From NCBI GenBank assembly GCA_002083435.1, contig LWDJ01000030.1, forward strand, positions 1 through 64,000: a stretch of DNA of 64,000 bases, given 5' to 3'. Made by a program: the position numbers and the translations under genes. The DNA comes from Proteobacteria bacterium SG_bin6. Its GTDB lineage: Bacteria > Pseudomonadota > Alphaproteobacteria > Sphingomonadales > Sphingomonadaceae. Below are positions 12,137-21,433 of the stretch, one piece after another (position 1 is the first letter of the stretch; each line of letters starts with the position of its first letter). A model generated the notes under the pieces. The model was given only the letters and a program-made list of their open reading frames with translations. It did not search any database and had not been told where the DNA came from.

Positions 12137-13033
12137 ATGACGATCGAGGTTCGGCAGCTGCGCTACGCAGTGCTGACGGCAGACATGAGCAGTTTGTCCC
12201 GGGCTGCGGCGGCGCTCAACATGCGACAGGCGACGCTCAGCCAACGGGTAACGCAGCTTGAGGATCAGCTGGGGATCAAGCTCTTCACTCGGTCTACGCG
12301 CGGCGCTGAGCCGACCGAAATGGGCAAGGTATTCATCGAATCCGCCCGGCGTATCATCACCGATATCGACAATCTGCAAACCACGGCGCGGGCGGTCAGT
12401 TACGGCGAACAAGGTCGGCTCGCGGTTGGCTACAGTTCGTCCCTGATGGCCGGAAACCTCAAGCAAACCTTCTCGGATTACCTAGTGCGGTTTCCCGACG
12501 TTCAATTCGATGGCGTCGAAGCGGGTCCCGAGCGCCTGCTCCATCGCTTGCAAGCCCGGACGATCGATGTCGCGGTGGCTCCGACAGGTATGGAAGAGGT
12601 CGGGATTCGGTCGCGACGGGTCTGGTCGGATCGTCTGATGGTGACCCTGCTCGACGGCCATCGCTTGTTGCAGAACGAACGCATCTATTGGTCTGACCTG
12701 CGGCGCGAAGTGTTTGTCGTCCCAGGCAGTGGGATAGGCCCAATCATCTCAAACCTGCTTGCCGCACGCCTGACCGAGCAAGGCTACCGCCCCAATATCA
12801 TTGTCCAGGATACAAGCCTGGAAAGCGTCCTCAGCATCGTGTCGGTCGGGCGTTTCATCACGGTCGCAACCGAAGCTTCGCAGGGCGTGACATGGCCCGG
12901 GCTCAATTTCCGGGAAATCCATGATCAAGGTGGAACGGCCCGCCTAGAGTTTTCGGTCTACTGGCGCGAGGACAATGAAAATCCCGCGCTGCAACGCTTC
13001 TTCACGCTCATCAACGAGCGCTACCCCGCCTGA
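12137..13033 (+). CDS. LysR-family transcriptional regulator
   Basis: A 298-aa LysR-type regulator. The N-terminal winged helix-turn-helix (about residues 5-62) includes LSRAAAALNMRQATLSQRVTQLEDQLGIKLFTRSTRGAEPTE in the family pattern (quoted motif split across residues 19-58), followed by a linker helix and a periplasmic-binding-protein-like effector domain (about 90-290). It lies between the defence module and the conjugation operon; its 3' end overlaps the oppositely oriented DUF2274 gene by 13 bases. LysR genes in this position are familiar in alphaproteobacterial Trb elements, so control of transfer genes is possible, but no operator or ligand can be named. Confidence 0.88.
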   Translation: MTIEVRQLRYAVLTADMSSLSRAAAALNMRQATLSQRVTQLEDQLGIKLFTRSTRGAEPTEMGKVFIESARRIITDIDNLQTTARAVSYGEQGRLAVGYSSSLMAGNLKQTFSDYLVRFPDVQFDGVEAGPERLLHRLQARTIDVAVAPTGMEEVGIRSRRVWSDRLMVTLLDGHRLLQNERIYWSDLRREVFVVPGSGIGPIISNLLAARLTEQGYRPNIIVQDTSLESVLSIVSVGRFITVATEASQGVTWPGLNFREIHDQGGTARLEFSVYWREDNENPALQRFFTLINERYPA

Positions 13034-13248
13034 GAATTTCGACGCCCTTTCGCGAAGCCCCGGTCGGTGGCAATGAACCGCTCCAGCATGGGCGGGACAA
13101 GCCTTTCGACCGTGGGCGCACCCTTGGGATCTCCCCCGTTCACCGCAAGGGCATAGGCGATAAGATCCCGATGTAGCCGCGCTGGCAGCTCGAGTGTCAG
13201 GCGTACAGGCTTTTCGTCGGCAAGATCGGTCAGTTTGAGCCGGGTCAT
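13021..13248 (-). CDS. DUF2274 protein at the end of the trb operon
   Basis: A 75-aa protein of the DUF2274 type: MTRLKLTDLADEKPVRLTLELPARL followed by helical DLIAYALAVN and PPMLERFIATDRGF. The N-terminal strand plus helices suggest a ribbon-helix-helix-like fold, so DNA binding is possible. It is the last gene of the minus-strand trb cluster and its start overlaps the trbI stop (ATGA). DUF2274 genes nearly always follow trbI in elements of this type. It may be a transfer regulator, but no function is established from the sequence. Confidence 0.8.
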   Translation of the reverse strand: MTRLKLTDLADEKPVRLTLELPARLHRDLIAYALAVNGGDPKGAPTVERLVPPMLERFIATDRGFAKGRRNSQAG

Positions 13249-14525
13249 CGCGCTTCTCCCGTCTGGAAGGGCTCAAGGATCAGGTCACGCGTGACAATGA
13301 TCCGGAGAGCAAACCCCGGACGCACGGTAAGGGTGGGTGGAACATTGAGCTGCCGCTGCACCACCTGCCGCCCCGTCTGGTTGACGGTATCCTGTGTGCC
13401 GTAGCGCAGTGCCCGGAAAAGATCGCTCTCATCACTGGCGACCAGTTCCGTGCCCGCGCCGAGCAGCGTTGAGATCAGGGCAGCCTTAAGCATGTTGCCC
13501 CTGTGGAAGTTGGTGCGATCCTGAAGGCCGGCCATACCTGCGACATCTGCACCGGGAAGCCGGTCGAGCAGGATCGAGTGCCCACCCGGGAGGATGAGCC
13601 TGTCCCAGGCCAGCAGTACGCGGTTTTGCCCGGACGCGACGTCGCTGTCGTACTCGCCGATCAGACGCGCCCCTTGCGGAATCAGCAGGATGCGTCCGGT
13701 GGGACTGTCGTAGACATTCTGCGTGACCTGCGCCGTGATCTGGCCAGGAAGATCCGAGCGAATTCCCGTAATCAACGCGGCGGGAATGATGCTTCCTGCC
13801 TGCACGACGTTGGGAGACCCAAGCCGCATAATGCGCTCGGGGCTCTCTGTCCTACGATCCGCCCTTCGCTCCAAAAATGAACGGCGACTGGTCGACGGTG
13901 AGGCAGGAGCGGCCTGAGCCGCCTCACCGGCGGAATTGGCAATCGCAGGTATTGCGTTAGGCGCCGCATCGGCTCGATTCTCGTTCGCCCGTGTGCCCCC
14001 TGCCAGAAACAGCTGACTCGTGCGCGCGCTGTCGCGCTCCTGCGCGGCCCGTTCCCGCGCTTGCTCCGCAGCTATCTGCCTTGGATCGGACGTTGGTGTG
14101 TCATTGGCTGGCGGTCCGATTGGGGGAATCGGGACATTTTGACCACCCTGTTGTGCAGCGACGATTGGCCTTCCCAGATCACCTGGTAGCGGAGGCCCTA
14201 GTTTGGGGACATCGCTATAGTTGGCTGGCGCGCCCGTCACCTGTTCAGCGCGGTTCCGGCTGTTCGTATCGAAGAGGTTTTCTGGCGGTACAGGCGACTT
14301 GGGCTGAAGGGCATAGATGAGCGAACCGCCAATGGCGACGCTGGCAGCCACGCCGAGCGTGGCAAGAGCCTTGCGCGATAGCCGCATTACACGTGGGGGC
14401 TCTCCGCCAAGGCGAAAGCCGTCCGGGCTGGACGGCGCCACCGGGGCTTCCTCGTTCAGCTTATCGGACTCGTCCTCGTGCTGCTCGTCGGCAGACGGCG
14501 GATCAATGTGGGATGGCGTTTTCAT
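13245..14525 (-). CDS. trbI: TrbI/VirB10 conjugal transfer protein
   Basis: A 426-aa VirB10-family protein, the envelope-spanning scaffold of the type IV secretion core. A cytoplasmic, charged N-terminus (about 1-50) precedes one membrane segment (LATLGVAASVAIGGSLIYAL, about 55-74), a Pro/Gln/Ala-rich periplasmic linker, and a C-terminal beta domain (about 230-420) with VQAGSIIPAALITGIRSDLPG and IPQGARLIGEYDS typical of TrbI. It overlaps trbG upstream and the DUF2274 gene downstream by 4 bases. It links the inner-membrane ATPases to the TrbG outer ring. Confidence 0.95.
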   Translation of the reverse strand: MKTPSHIDPPSADEQHEDESDKLNEEAPVAPSSPDGFRLGGEPPRVMRLSRKALATLGVAASVAIGGSLIYALQPKSPVPPENLFDTNSRNRAEQVTGAPANYSDVPKLGPPLPGDLGRPIVAAQQGGQNVPIPPIGPPANDTPTSDPRQIAAEQARERAAQERDSARTSQLFLAGGTRANENRADAAPNAIPAIANSAGEAAQAAPASPSTSRRSFLERRADRRTESPERIMRLGSPNVVQAGSIIPAALITGIRSDLPGQITAQVTQNVYDSPTGRILLIPQGARLIGEYDSDVASGQNRVLLAWDRLILPGGHSILLDRLPGADVAGMAGLQDRTNFHRGNMLKAALISTLLGAGTELVASDESDLFRALRYGTQDTVNQTGRQVVQRQLNVPPTLTVRPGFALRIIVTRDLILEPFQTGEAR

Positions 14526-15433
14526 GCCCGCCCCCTACTGTGGGGAATTTCGCGTTGGATGCGAACCTGACGGACATTGCGGCCAGCACCGAGGCGCAGC
14601 TCGGCCTTATCGAACAATCGGTCGACAACCATGTAGCGTCCTTGCACCCGATAATTGACGAGTTCCGCCGAACCGTCTGCACCAACTACGAACAAAGGAG
14701 GCATATCGCCGTTGGCGATGCTTGCCGGAAATTCGATGAAGACCTGCCGCCCATCATCAAAGACACGTACCGGTCGCCATGCCGGCCGGTCTCCTGACAA
14801 GCGATAGTCAAAGCTAAGAGACGAAAAGTCGATTCCAGCGGCAACCGGGGCACTGCTCTCGGTCTCGGCTTCAGCGTTGCGCAGAGCAATCAGGGCATCC
14901 TGCGGATAGGTCCAGGAGACGGCTGCCATATAGGTGGACGTCGTGGCGCTCAGTTCGAGGTGATAGGTTCGACGATTGGTGTTGATGACCAGATTGGTGC
15001 TGATATCGGCCCGCGTCGGCTTCACCAAAATGTGGACGCGGCGCGTAAGGCCGGTGCCGCTCACTGTATCTCCGATGATCCAGCGGACTGTATCGCCCGA
15101 TGCTACCGGCCCCGGCCCCACAAGCTCCTCGCCTTCTTGAAGCATGATATTCGTGACATGCCCCGGTGAGGTGTAGATCTGGAACAGCGCGCCTTCAGCA
15201 TAGGCATATTGCTGGATCGCATTGAAATAGCTTGTCCGCTCCGGCTGCACACGCGCCGCAGCGTTTGCGCGACCGATACGTGTTCGCGGGTCTGCAGGTT
15301 CGGCGGTGGGCGGCGGCGTCTGCGCAAAAGCCCGAACGGGAGCCCCGCTGGCAATGACAGGGACAGGGATGTTTCCGAGAGCGGTTACCGACAACAGAAG
15401 CGACAGGCGCAGCGCGCGCGAATGGGGGATCAT
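14522..15433 (-). CDS. trbG: TrbG/VirB9 conjugal transfer protein
   Basis: A 303-aa VirB9-family periplasmic protein. A signal peptide (about residues 1-28, LRLSLLLSVTALGNIPVPVIASGAP) precedes the N-terminal domain with GALFQIYTSPGHVTNIMLQEGE and the C-terminal domain (about 200-295) with FDYRLSGDRPAWRPVRVFDDG and the conserved PPLFVVG segment. TrbG forms the outer ring of the core complex with TrbI; no lipoprotein TrbH is evident here. It overlaps trbF and trbI by 4 bases. Confidence 0.95.
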   Translation of the reverse strand: MIPHSRALRLSLLLSVTALGNIPVPVIASGAPVRAFAQTPPPTAEPADPRTRIGRANAAARVQPERTSYFNAIQQYAYAEGALFQIYTSPGHVTNIMLQEGEELVGPGPVASGDTVRWIIGDTVSGTGLTRRVHILVKPTRADISTNLVINTNRRTYHLELSATTSTYMAAVSWTYPQDALIALRNAEAETESSAPVAAGIDFSSLSFDYRLSGDRPAWRPVRVFDDGRQVFIEFPASIANGDMPPLFVVGADGSAELVNYRVQGRYMVVDRLFDKAELRLGAGRNVRQVRIQREIPHSRGRA

Positions 15434-16113
15434 TGGCTAAGCTCCTTTGACCAGTTGATGGCGTTGACAAACAGGCCGAGCGGATTCTTGCGCAGCGCGT
15501 CAGGTGTGCGTGGCGGCTGCACGACCGTGGTTAGAATGGCGGACCAACGTGTGGTTTCGATCAGCGCCCCGTCTTGATAGCGCCTCTCGGTCCATGCGAC
15601 GCGGAAGCTGTCGTTCGAGGCACGGATGACGCTTGAGACATCCACTGCGACCTGCACCTTGCCGACTTGGGCGAAAGGATCGTTGCCACGCGCATAGTCG
15701 TTGAGCGCCTGTGCGCCGCGGTCAGTGGTGAAGTCGTAGGCTCTGAGCCAGTCCTGCCGCAACACAATGGGATCGGCCGGAATGGAGCGCACCTGCTCGA
15801 TGAAACGGGCGAGGTGAAAAGCCATTTGGGGATCGGTTGGACGAAAATCGGCGTCTGCCGGAGCAATGGCCTGAGCCTGTCCCAACTTGTCGACCTCGAC
15901 CACCCATGGGGTGATTGTGCCGTGTGCGGATTGCCAGACCAGACCTCCCGCAAGCCCACCCGAAAGCGCAAGGCAGCCAAAGAATGCCAGGCGCCAGTTT
16001 TTCGCCTGGACGCGTGCGGAGCCAATACGATCGTCCCACACCTGCGCTGCGCGCTGATAGGGAGTGACGGGTTCGGGACTTGCCCCGTAGCGGATGGATG
16101 GACGTCGAAACAT
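15430..16113 (-). CDS. trbF: TrbF/VirB8 conjugal transfer protein
   Basis: A 227-aa VirB8-like inner-membrane protein. An N-terminal cytoplasmic tail (FRRPSIRYGASPEPVTPYQRAAQVWDDR region) is followed by one transmembrane helix (about 41-60) and a periplasmic NTF2-like domain (about 70-225) ending in NPLGLFVNAINWSKEL. I chose the ATG at 16113 because a GAGGA lies about 8 bases upstream and the conserved family start is here; a longer frame extends to 16176. TrbF helps assemble the type IV secretion channel. It overlaps trbG by 4 bases. Confidence 0.93.
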   Translation of the reverse strand: MFRRPSIRYGASPEPVTPYQRAAQVWDDRIGSARVQAKNWRLAFFGCLALSGGLAGGLVWQSAHGTITPWVVEVDKLGQAQAIAPADADFRPTDPQMAFHLARFIEQVRSIPADPIVLRQDWLRAYDFTTDRGAQALNDYARGNDPFAQVGKVQVAVDVSSVIRASNDSFRVAWTERRYQDGALIETTRWSAILTTVVQPPRTPDALRKNPLGLFVNAINWSKELSQ

Positions 16114-16135
16114 GGTGATGTCCTCGTGGATGATT

Positions 16136-17410
16136 TCAGCTCTTGTCGGTGATGTCGGGGCCTGAGCCGCTGCCATGGCTGTCGCCGCCCTTCAGCGTGT
16201 GCGTGGCAATGGAGGCGCCTTGGCCCATGGTCTGCCGGCGCCGCATTGCTGTTGCCCAAGCCGGTGGACCGTCAGGCGTCGCTGTTCCGTCTTTGGGGGC
16301 GTCAGCCTTCGCCGAGGCATAGTTGGCCTTGAGGCTATTGGCTGCGCGCTTGAGCGGCGAGGTTGCAGCGTCGGCGGCCGATTTCGCGACGTTGGCAAAA
16401 CCCGATGCCGCTGCGGCCCCGCCAGTCTTGCCGGCGGCGCCTGCTGCGTAGGCGCGCGAGGCACCACCCGCGGCGCGAGCGCCTCCAGTGGCAGCTCCTG
16501 CCATGGCCGATCCGGCGGCACCCGCAGCAAGCTTGGCGCCCGCGATACCACCAGCCAATGTAGCACCTGCAGCAATCGCCGTTCCTGCCGCCGCGCCTGC
16601 GCCGAGCTGCGGGCCACCGGCAACGATGCCGTTAGCGATGCTGGGACCAAAAATGCCGAGGCCGAGCAGTGTCAATGCGGCCAGAGCAATGGCCATGACC
16701 TGCTGGATGTCAGGTTCGGCGCCAAGCCCGGCGTTGATGAACTGCGCAAAAAGAGTGGTGCCGATGCCGGTGATGACGGCCAGCACGAGGACCTTGATCC
16801 CCGACGAAATGATATGCCCAAGAACGCGCTCTGCCATGAAGGCGGTGCGTCCAAAGAAGGCAAACGGTAGCAGGACGAAGCCTGCAAGCGTGACCAGCTT
16901 GAACTCGATGATCGTGACGAAGACCTGGATTGCCAGCACGAAGAAGGCGATTACGACGATCACCCAGGCAATCAGCAGGATGAGGATCTGCACGAAGTTT
17001 GTGAAGAGCCCTACCGGTCCGACGAGGTCTGCGGTCGCATCGATCAGAGGCTGTCCGGCATCAAGCCCGGTGGCGGCGACGACACCGGGGCGCATGAAAT
17101 CGCCAATCGCCATGCCGCTGCCGCTGGCCTGGAGGCCGAGACCGGCAAAGCTCTGGAGCATGATCCCGGCGAGGTTCGAGAAGTTGCCGATGATGAATGC
17201 GAAAGTGCCGATATAGAGCGTCTTCTTGATCAGACGCTGCAGGACATCCTCGTCCGTGCCCCAAGCCCAGAACAAGGCCGCCAGCGTGACGTCGATCACG
17301 ATCAGGGTCGATGACAGGAACCCCACCTCGCCGCCCAGCAGGCCAAAGCCACTGTCGATATATTGGATGAAGACCGCCAGGAACTGGTCGATCACGCCGG
17401 TGTCATTCAT
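16136..17410 (-). CDS. trbL: TrbL/VirB6 polytopic membrane protein
   Basis: A 424-aa VirB6-family protein with about six transmembrane segments between residues 20 and 270, then a long Gly/Ala-rich and low-complexity C-terminal tail. TrbL is the inner-membrane channel component of the Trb apparatus. The start at 17410 overlaps the trbK stop as ATGA, which is preferred to an upstream in-frame ATG at 17470. Only 22 bases separate its stop from the trbF start. Confidence 0.93.
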   Translation of the reverse strand: MNDTGVIDQFLAVFIQYIDSGFGLLGGEVGFLSSTLIVIDVTLAALFWAWGTDEDVLQRLIKKTLYIGTFAFIIGNFSNLAGIMLQSFAGLGLQASGSGMAIGDFMRPGVVAATGLDAGQPLIDATADLVGPVGLFTNFVQILILLIAWVIVVIAFFVLAIQVFVTIIEFKLVTLAGFVLLPFAFFGRTAFMAERVLGHIISSGIKVLVLAVITGIGTTLFAQFINAGLGAEPDIQQVMAIALAALTLLGLGIFGPSIANGIVAGGPQLGAGAAAGTAIAAGATLAGGIAGAKLAAGAAGSAMAGAATGGARAAGGASRAYAAGAAGKTGGAAAASGFANVAKSAADAATSPLKRAANSLKANYASAKADAPKDGTATPDGPPAWATAMRRRQTMGQGASIATHTLKGGDSHGSGSGPDITDKS

Positions 17411-17661
17411 CGGTGACCATCCCTTCCATGGAAAAATCGCTGGCGTTCGGCATCCCAGACGGCGTCGCACCCAGATTCCGGCATGGTGATTGTCCGACAG
17501 CGCCTGAGTTCGGCGGCATGAGGGTCGGGAGACGTTGCCTCGTCAGCGACAAGGATGGTCGTCGTTGGCACCACTGGCGACCGCGTTGCCGAAGCAATCG
17601 CGATCGCCATGAGGAGCCCGCCAAGTGCTGCGGCCGCCGCCAACTTGACCGACCGGCTCAT
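17407..17661 (-). CDS. trbK: TrbK-like entry exclusion protein
   Basis: An 84-aa protein starting at 17661, immediately after the trbJ stop. It has one N-terminal hydrophobic segment (LAAAAALGGLLMAIAIASA, about 7-25) and a C-terminal motif with two cysteines, RRCRTITMPESGCDAVWDAERQRFF, that matches the TrbK-alt pattern (split here across residues 54-78). TrbK proteins block redundant transfer into cells that already carry the element. The gene position between trbJ and trbL is canonical. The protein is too short for stronger proof. Confidence 0.82.
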   Translation of the reverse strand: MSRSVKLAAAAALGGLLMAIAIASATRSPVVPTTTILVADEATSPDPHAAELRRCRTITMPESGCDAVWDAERQRFFHGRDGHR

Positions 17662-17662
17662 G

Positions 17663-18382
17663 TCAGTTGCGGGTCCGGAAGCGGCGGAAGCGCTCGCGTC
17701 CTTCAGCCTCAGTCGCTGCACTGCGGGCAGATTCCAGTGCCTGTGCGCGGCTATGCGCCGCGATGGCCGCTGTCAGATCGGCAAGCTGCTGGGTCTGCAA
17801 CGCGAGCAGCTGATTTCCCGCCTGTGCTGCCTGAAGAGCGCCTGTTGCCGACTGGCTGGCACCAACAAGCGTCGTGATGGTGCTGCGGGTCGCGCCGAGA
17901 TTGCCGACGATCCCGGCCTGAACCTTCATGGCATCTTCAAACGCGCCGACGCTGTCCTGCCAGCGGGCATCGGCATTGGCGACCATCTGAGCCTGCCCCG
18001 CTGACAGGGCTGCGCCCTTGTAGCGACCGTTGAACACCTGCTGGACGTCGGTCACATCGTAGGCGATCCGCTGCGCCTGGTTGAGCAACTGCCTTGTCTG
18101 ATCGACCTGTTGCTGGAGCGTCTGGATCGTCGAAACCGGCAAGCTTGCGAGATTGCGCGCTTCGTTGATCAAGCTGGTCGCCTGATTCTGGATCTGCTGG
18201 ATCTGGTTGTTGATCTGCTGCAGCGTCCGGGCGGCGGTCAGCACGTTTTGCGCGTAGTTGCTGGGATCATAGACAATCCCGCCGAACTGGGCCTGCGCTG
18301 GCGCGGCGATCATGGTGCCTGCCACAAGCGAGGTGGCGATTGCCGTCGCCATGAGGGTGCGGCGTAGGACGGGAATTTTCAT
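17663..18382 (-). CDS. trbJ: TrbJ/VirB5-like protein
   Basis: A 239-aa secreted VirB5-type protein. The ATG at 18382 overlaps the trbE stop (ATGA) and gives a clean signal peptide (MKIPVLRRTLMATAIATSLV onward, cleavage probably after AQA near residue 32). The mature part is almost all helical and Gln-rich (residues 45-130, with QINNQIQQIQNQA), as in TrbJ, which is thought to sit at the pilus tip or periplasm. It also contains GRYKGAALS near the middle, typical of the family. Confidence 0.93.
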   Translation of the reverse strand: MKIPVLRRTLMATAIATSLVAGTMIAAPAQAQFGGIVYDPSNYAQNVLTAARTLQQINNQIQQIQNQATSLINEARNLASLPVSTIQTLQQQVDQTRQLLNQAQRIAYDVTDVQQVFNGRYKGAALSAGQAQMVANADARWQDSVGAFEDAMKVQAGIVGNLGATRSTITTLVGASQSATGALQAAQAGNQLLALQTQQLADLTAAIAAHSRAQALESARSAATEAEGRERFRRFRTRN

Positions 18383-20835
18383 GGGAGGATTTCCTTTCCG
18401 TTGAGTGCGGGCGGCGGGGGAGGAAGCAGTTCGGCCGCCCATGCGAGGCTGCGATGCCGGAGCCAGGCCGCCGCAAAGCCGTCGCGGCCATGGGCAGCGA
18501 CAAGTTCGGCAATGCGGAGCTGGTCGGATTTGGAGGATGCCGCGCTGAAGGCGAGTGCGACCTCGCCAAGGCCAAGTTCGAACAGGCGATTGCCGCGCCG
18601 TGACTGGCAGTAATAATCGCGCTTCGGCGTGGCCCGGCTTAGGATCTCGATTTGCCGGTCATTCAGTCCAAACCGCTCATACACCTTGGCAATCTGGGGT
18701 TCGGCGGCCCGCTCGTTAGGCAGAAATATCCGCGTCGGGCAGCTCTCGATGATGGTCGGCGCGATGGCCGAGGTCTCGATGTCGGCAAGGCTTTGCGTGG
18801 CGAAGATGACGCTGGCATTCTTCTTGCGCAGCGTCTTCAGCCATTCGCGCAGCTGTGCGGCGAAGGCCGGGCTATCGAGCACCAGCCAGCCCTCATCGAT
18901 GATGATCATGGTTGGCGAGCCGTCGAGCCGACCCTCGATCCGGTGAAACAGATAGGCGAGAACAGCTGCAGCCGACGACGCGCCGATTAGACCCTCGGTC
19001 TCGAACGCCTGGACCGGGGCCTCACCAAGACGTTCCTGCTCGGCATCAAGCAGCCTGCCCCAAGGGCCTCCGACGAGGTAGGGCGACAGCGCCTGTTTCA
19101 GCTCCTGCGATTGCAGCAGCACGGCTAGTCCGGTCAGGGTGCGTTCGGGCGGCGGGGCGGACGCAAGTGACGTCAGCGCCGACCAGAGATGCTCCTTTGC
19201 CGCCGGGTCAACATGCACGCCTTCGCCCGCGAACATCGCTGCCAGCCATTCCGCAGCCCAGGCGCGCTCACCCGGATTGTCGATGCGGGCGAGCGGTTGA
19301 AGCGCGACGGCCGTGTTGTCATCCTCATCTGCGCTGAGGGCACCGCCCAGGTCCTGCCAATCGCCGCCCATTCCAAGTGCTGCGGCCCGGATGGAACCGC
19401 CGAAGTCGAAGGCGAAGATTTGCGAGCCGGGGTAGCGCCGGAATTGCAGAGCCATCAGCGCCAGCAGCACCGATTTCCCGGCCCCTGTCGGGCCAACAAT
19501 CAGGCTGTGGCCGACATCGCCGACATGAAGGGAAAGGCGGAACGGGGTCGAGCCTTCGGTCTTGCCGTAAAGCAAGGGGACGTCACCGAAATGCTCGTCC
19601 CGTTCCGCTCCCGCCCATACCGCTGACAGGGGGATCAGGTGGGCGAGATTGAGCGTGGAAATGGGGGGCTGGCGGACATTGGCGTAGACATGACCGGGGA
19701 GCGATCCCAGCCACGCCTCGATCGCGTTCATGCCCTCGATCGTGCAGGTGAAATCGCGGCCCTGGATGACCTTCTCGACCAAGCGAAGCTTCTCGGCAGC
19801 AAGCGCCGGATCGCGGTCCCAAACGGTGACCGTTGCCGTAACGTAGGCAATGCCGGCATGGTCGGCGCCGAGTTCCTGAAGCGCCATGTCAGCGTCGGCA
19901 GCCTTGTTCGAAGCGTCCGAATCCATGAGTACCGATTGCTCGTTGGTCATCACCTCCTTGAGAATGGCGGCGACCGATTTGCGCTTGGCGAACCATTGGC
20001 GGCGGATTTTTGCCAGCAGCTTGGTTGCATCGGTCTTGTCGAGCATGATCGCACGGGTCGACCACCGGTATGGAAATGCCTGCCGGTTGAGTTCGTCGAG
20101 CAGTCCGGGAAATGTTGCGGTCGGGAAGCCGGTAATGGTGAGCGTGCGCAGATGGGCTTGCCCCAGCTTTGGTTCGAGACCGCCGGTCAGCGGCTCGTCG
20201 GTCAGCAAGGCGTCGAGATAGACGGGCGTTTCGGGAACGCGGACATGCTGGATTTTGGTGGAAACAGTGCTGTGAAGATAGGTCAGCGTCGCGCGATCAT
20301 CGAGCCAGCCGGCATCGGGCATGAAGCCCTCGACAAGGTGCAGTACGCGGTCCGTTCGATCGACGAAGGACTTAACCAGCTCGTTTGGGTCGACACCCGT
20401 CGCCGCCTTGCCCTCGTAGAGCCAGCTTTCGGCGCGGGCCGCATCCTCCGGCGGTGGCATCCACAGCAGGGTGAGGTAGTAGCCGCTCTCGAAGTGCGCT
20501 CCCTCTTCGCGAAACTGCTCACGACGCTCCATGTCGACCAGGGCCGAAACGGGATCGGGGAAATTGCTATGCGGGTAAGCCTGTGCGGGGATACGCTGCG
20601 CTTCGACGAACACGGCCCATCCCGAGCCCAGTCGCCTCAGGGCATTATTGAGGCGTGATGTCACGGCTACCAGCTCAGCGGGCGTGGCGCTGTCGAGATC
20701 CGGACCGCGAAAGCGCGCCGTGCGCTGAAACGATCCGTCCTTGTTGAGCACCACGCCCGGCCCCACCAGTGCGACCCAGGGGAGGAAGTCGGCCAGACTG
20801 GCGGATTTGGTGCGGTATTCGCGGAGCGACATCAT
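18379..20835 (-). CDS. trbE: TrbE/VirB4 secretion ATPase
   Basis: An 818-aa VirB4-type ATPase that powers pilus assembly and DNA transfer. Walker A is VGPTGAGKSVLLALM near residue 450, Walker B MIIIDEGWLVLDSPAF near 645, and SVIFATQSLADIETS lies further on, all family hallmarks. The start at 20835 overlaps the trbD stop as ATGA and begins MMSLREYRTKS, which is the usual TrbE beginning; a frame extending to 20847 is less likely. It ends overlapping trbJ. Confidence 0.96.
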   Translation of the reverse strand: MMSLREYRTKSASLADFLPWVALVGPGVVLNKDGSFQRTARFRGPDLDSATPAELVAVTSRLNNALRRLGSGWAVFVEAQRIPAQAYPHSNFPDPVSALVDMERREQFREEGAHFESGYYLTLLWMPPPEDAARAESWLYEGKAATGVDPNELVKSFVDRTDRVLHLVEGFMPDAGWLDDRATLTYLHSTVSTKIQHVRVPETPVYLDALLTDEPLTGGLEPKLGQAHLRTLTITGFPTATFPGLLDELNRQAFPYRWSTRAIMLDKTDATKLLAKIRRQWFAKRKSVAAILKEVMTNEQSVLMDSDASNKAADADMALQELGADHAGIAYVTATVTVWDRDPALAAEKLRLVEKVIQGRDFTCTIEGMNAIEAWLGSLPGHVYANVRQPPISTLNLAHLIPLSAVWAGAERDEHFGDVPLLYGKTEGSTPFRLSLHVGDVGHSLIVGPTGAGKSVLLALMALQFRRYPGSQIFAFDFGGSIRAAALGMGGDWQDLGGALSADEDDNTAVALQPLARIDNPGERAWAAEWLAAMFAGEGVHVDPAAKEHLWSALTSLASAPPPERTLTGLAVLLQSQELKQALSPYLVGGPWGRLLDAEQERLGEAPVQAFETEGLIGASSAAAVLAYLFHRIEGRLDGSPTMIIIDEGWLVLDSPAFAAQLREWLKTLRKKNASVIFATQSLADIETSAIAPTIIESCPTRIFLPNERAAEPQIAKVYERFGLNDRQIEILSRATPKRDYYCQSRRGNRLFELGLGEVALAFSAASSKSDQLRIAELVAAHGRDGFAAAWLRHRSLAWAAELLPPPPPALNGKEILP

Positions 20836-21101
20836 GGCCGCACCCACGTCGGATATTTGAGGTGACGGCGCGCGACATCGACGAACTGGGGATCACGCCG
20901 GGCCGCCCAGACAGCGAGTGCGTGTCCGATTGCCCATATCGCGAGGCCCGCGATCCACAGCCGCAAGCCGAGGCCAATCGCGCCCGCCAACGTACCATTG
21001 ACGATTGCCAGAGCACGAGGGGCGCCGCCGAGCAGAATCGGCTCTGCCAGCGCGCGGTGGACCGGCGCGTAGAAACCCAAGATATCGTCAGCCGGTGGCA
21101 T
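20832..21101 (-). CDS. trbD: TrbD/VirB3 conjugal transfer protein
   Basis: An 89-aa VirB3-like inner-membrane protein. Residues 9-24 (GFYAPVHRALAEPILL) are the conserved TrbD start motif, followed by one or two hydrophobic segments (about 30-68) and the C-terminal RRDPQFVDVARRHLKYP. It associates with the TrbE ATPase. Gene starts and stops overlap those of trbC and trbE. Confidence 0.93.
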   Translation of the reverse strand: MPPADDILGFYAPVHRALAEPILLGGAPRALAIVNGTLAGAIGLGLRLWIAGLAIWAIGHALAVWAARRDPQFVDVARRHLKYPTWVRP

Positions 21102-21433
21102 CAGATGAGCGCCCCGCCGCCAAAGCTGAAGAAGCTGAGGAAGAAGCTCGATGCGGCAAAGGCGATCGAGAGGCCGAAAACGATCTGGATCAGCCGGCGA
21201 AAGCCGCCGGACGTATCGCCGAACGCCAGGCTGAGGCCGGTGACGATGATGATGATCACCGCGACAATCTTGGCGACCGGCCCTTCGATGCTTTCAAGGA
21301 TCGATTGCAGTGGTGCTTCCCACGGCATCGACGATCCACCAGCAAGGGCCGGGGTGGAAGTGGCCACCGCAACAAATGCTGCGGCAGCGGCGAGCGAAGC
21401 ACGAGTGGTGCCACGCCGGAGGGCACGGGTCAT
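21101..21433 (-). CDS. trbC: TrbC/VirB2 pilin precursor
   Basis: A 110-aa major pilin precursor with a long signal sequence (about residues 1-31, ending near PALAGG) and two hydrophobic helices (about 55-70 and 85-102) separated by a short polar loop (GDTSGGFRR), the VirB2 pattern. In RP4, TrbC is trimmed and circularised by the TraF peptidase; a TraF-like gene is present at 29402-29995. It overlaps trbB by 4 bases. Confidence 0.93.
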   Translation of the reverse strand: MTRALRRGTTRASLAAAAAFVAVATSTPALAGGSSMPWEAPLQSILESIEGPVAKIVAVIIIIVTGLSLAFGDTSGGFRRLIQIVFGLSIAFAASSFFLSFFSFGGGALI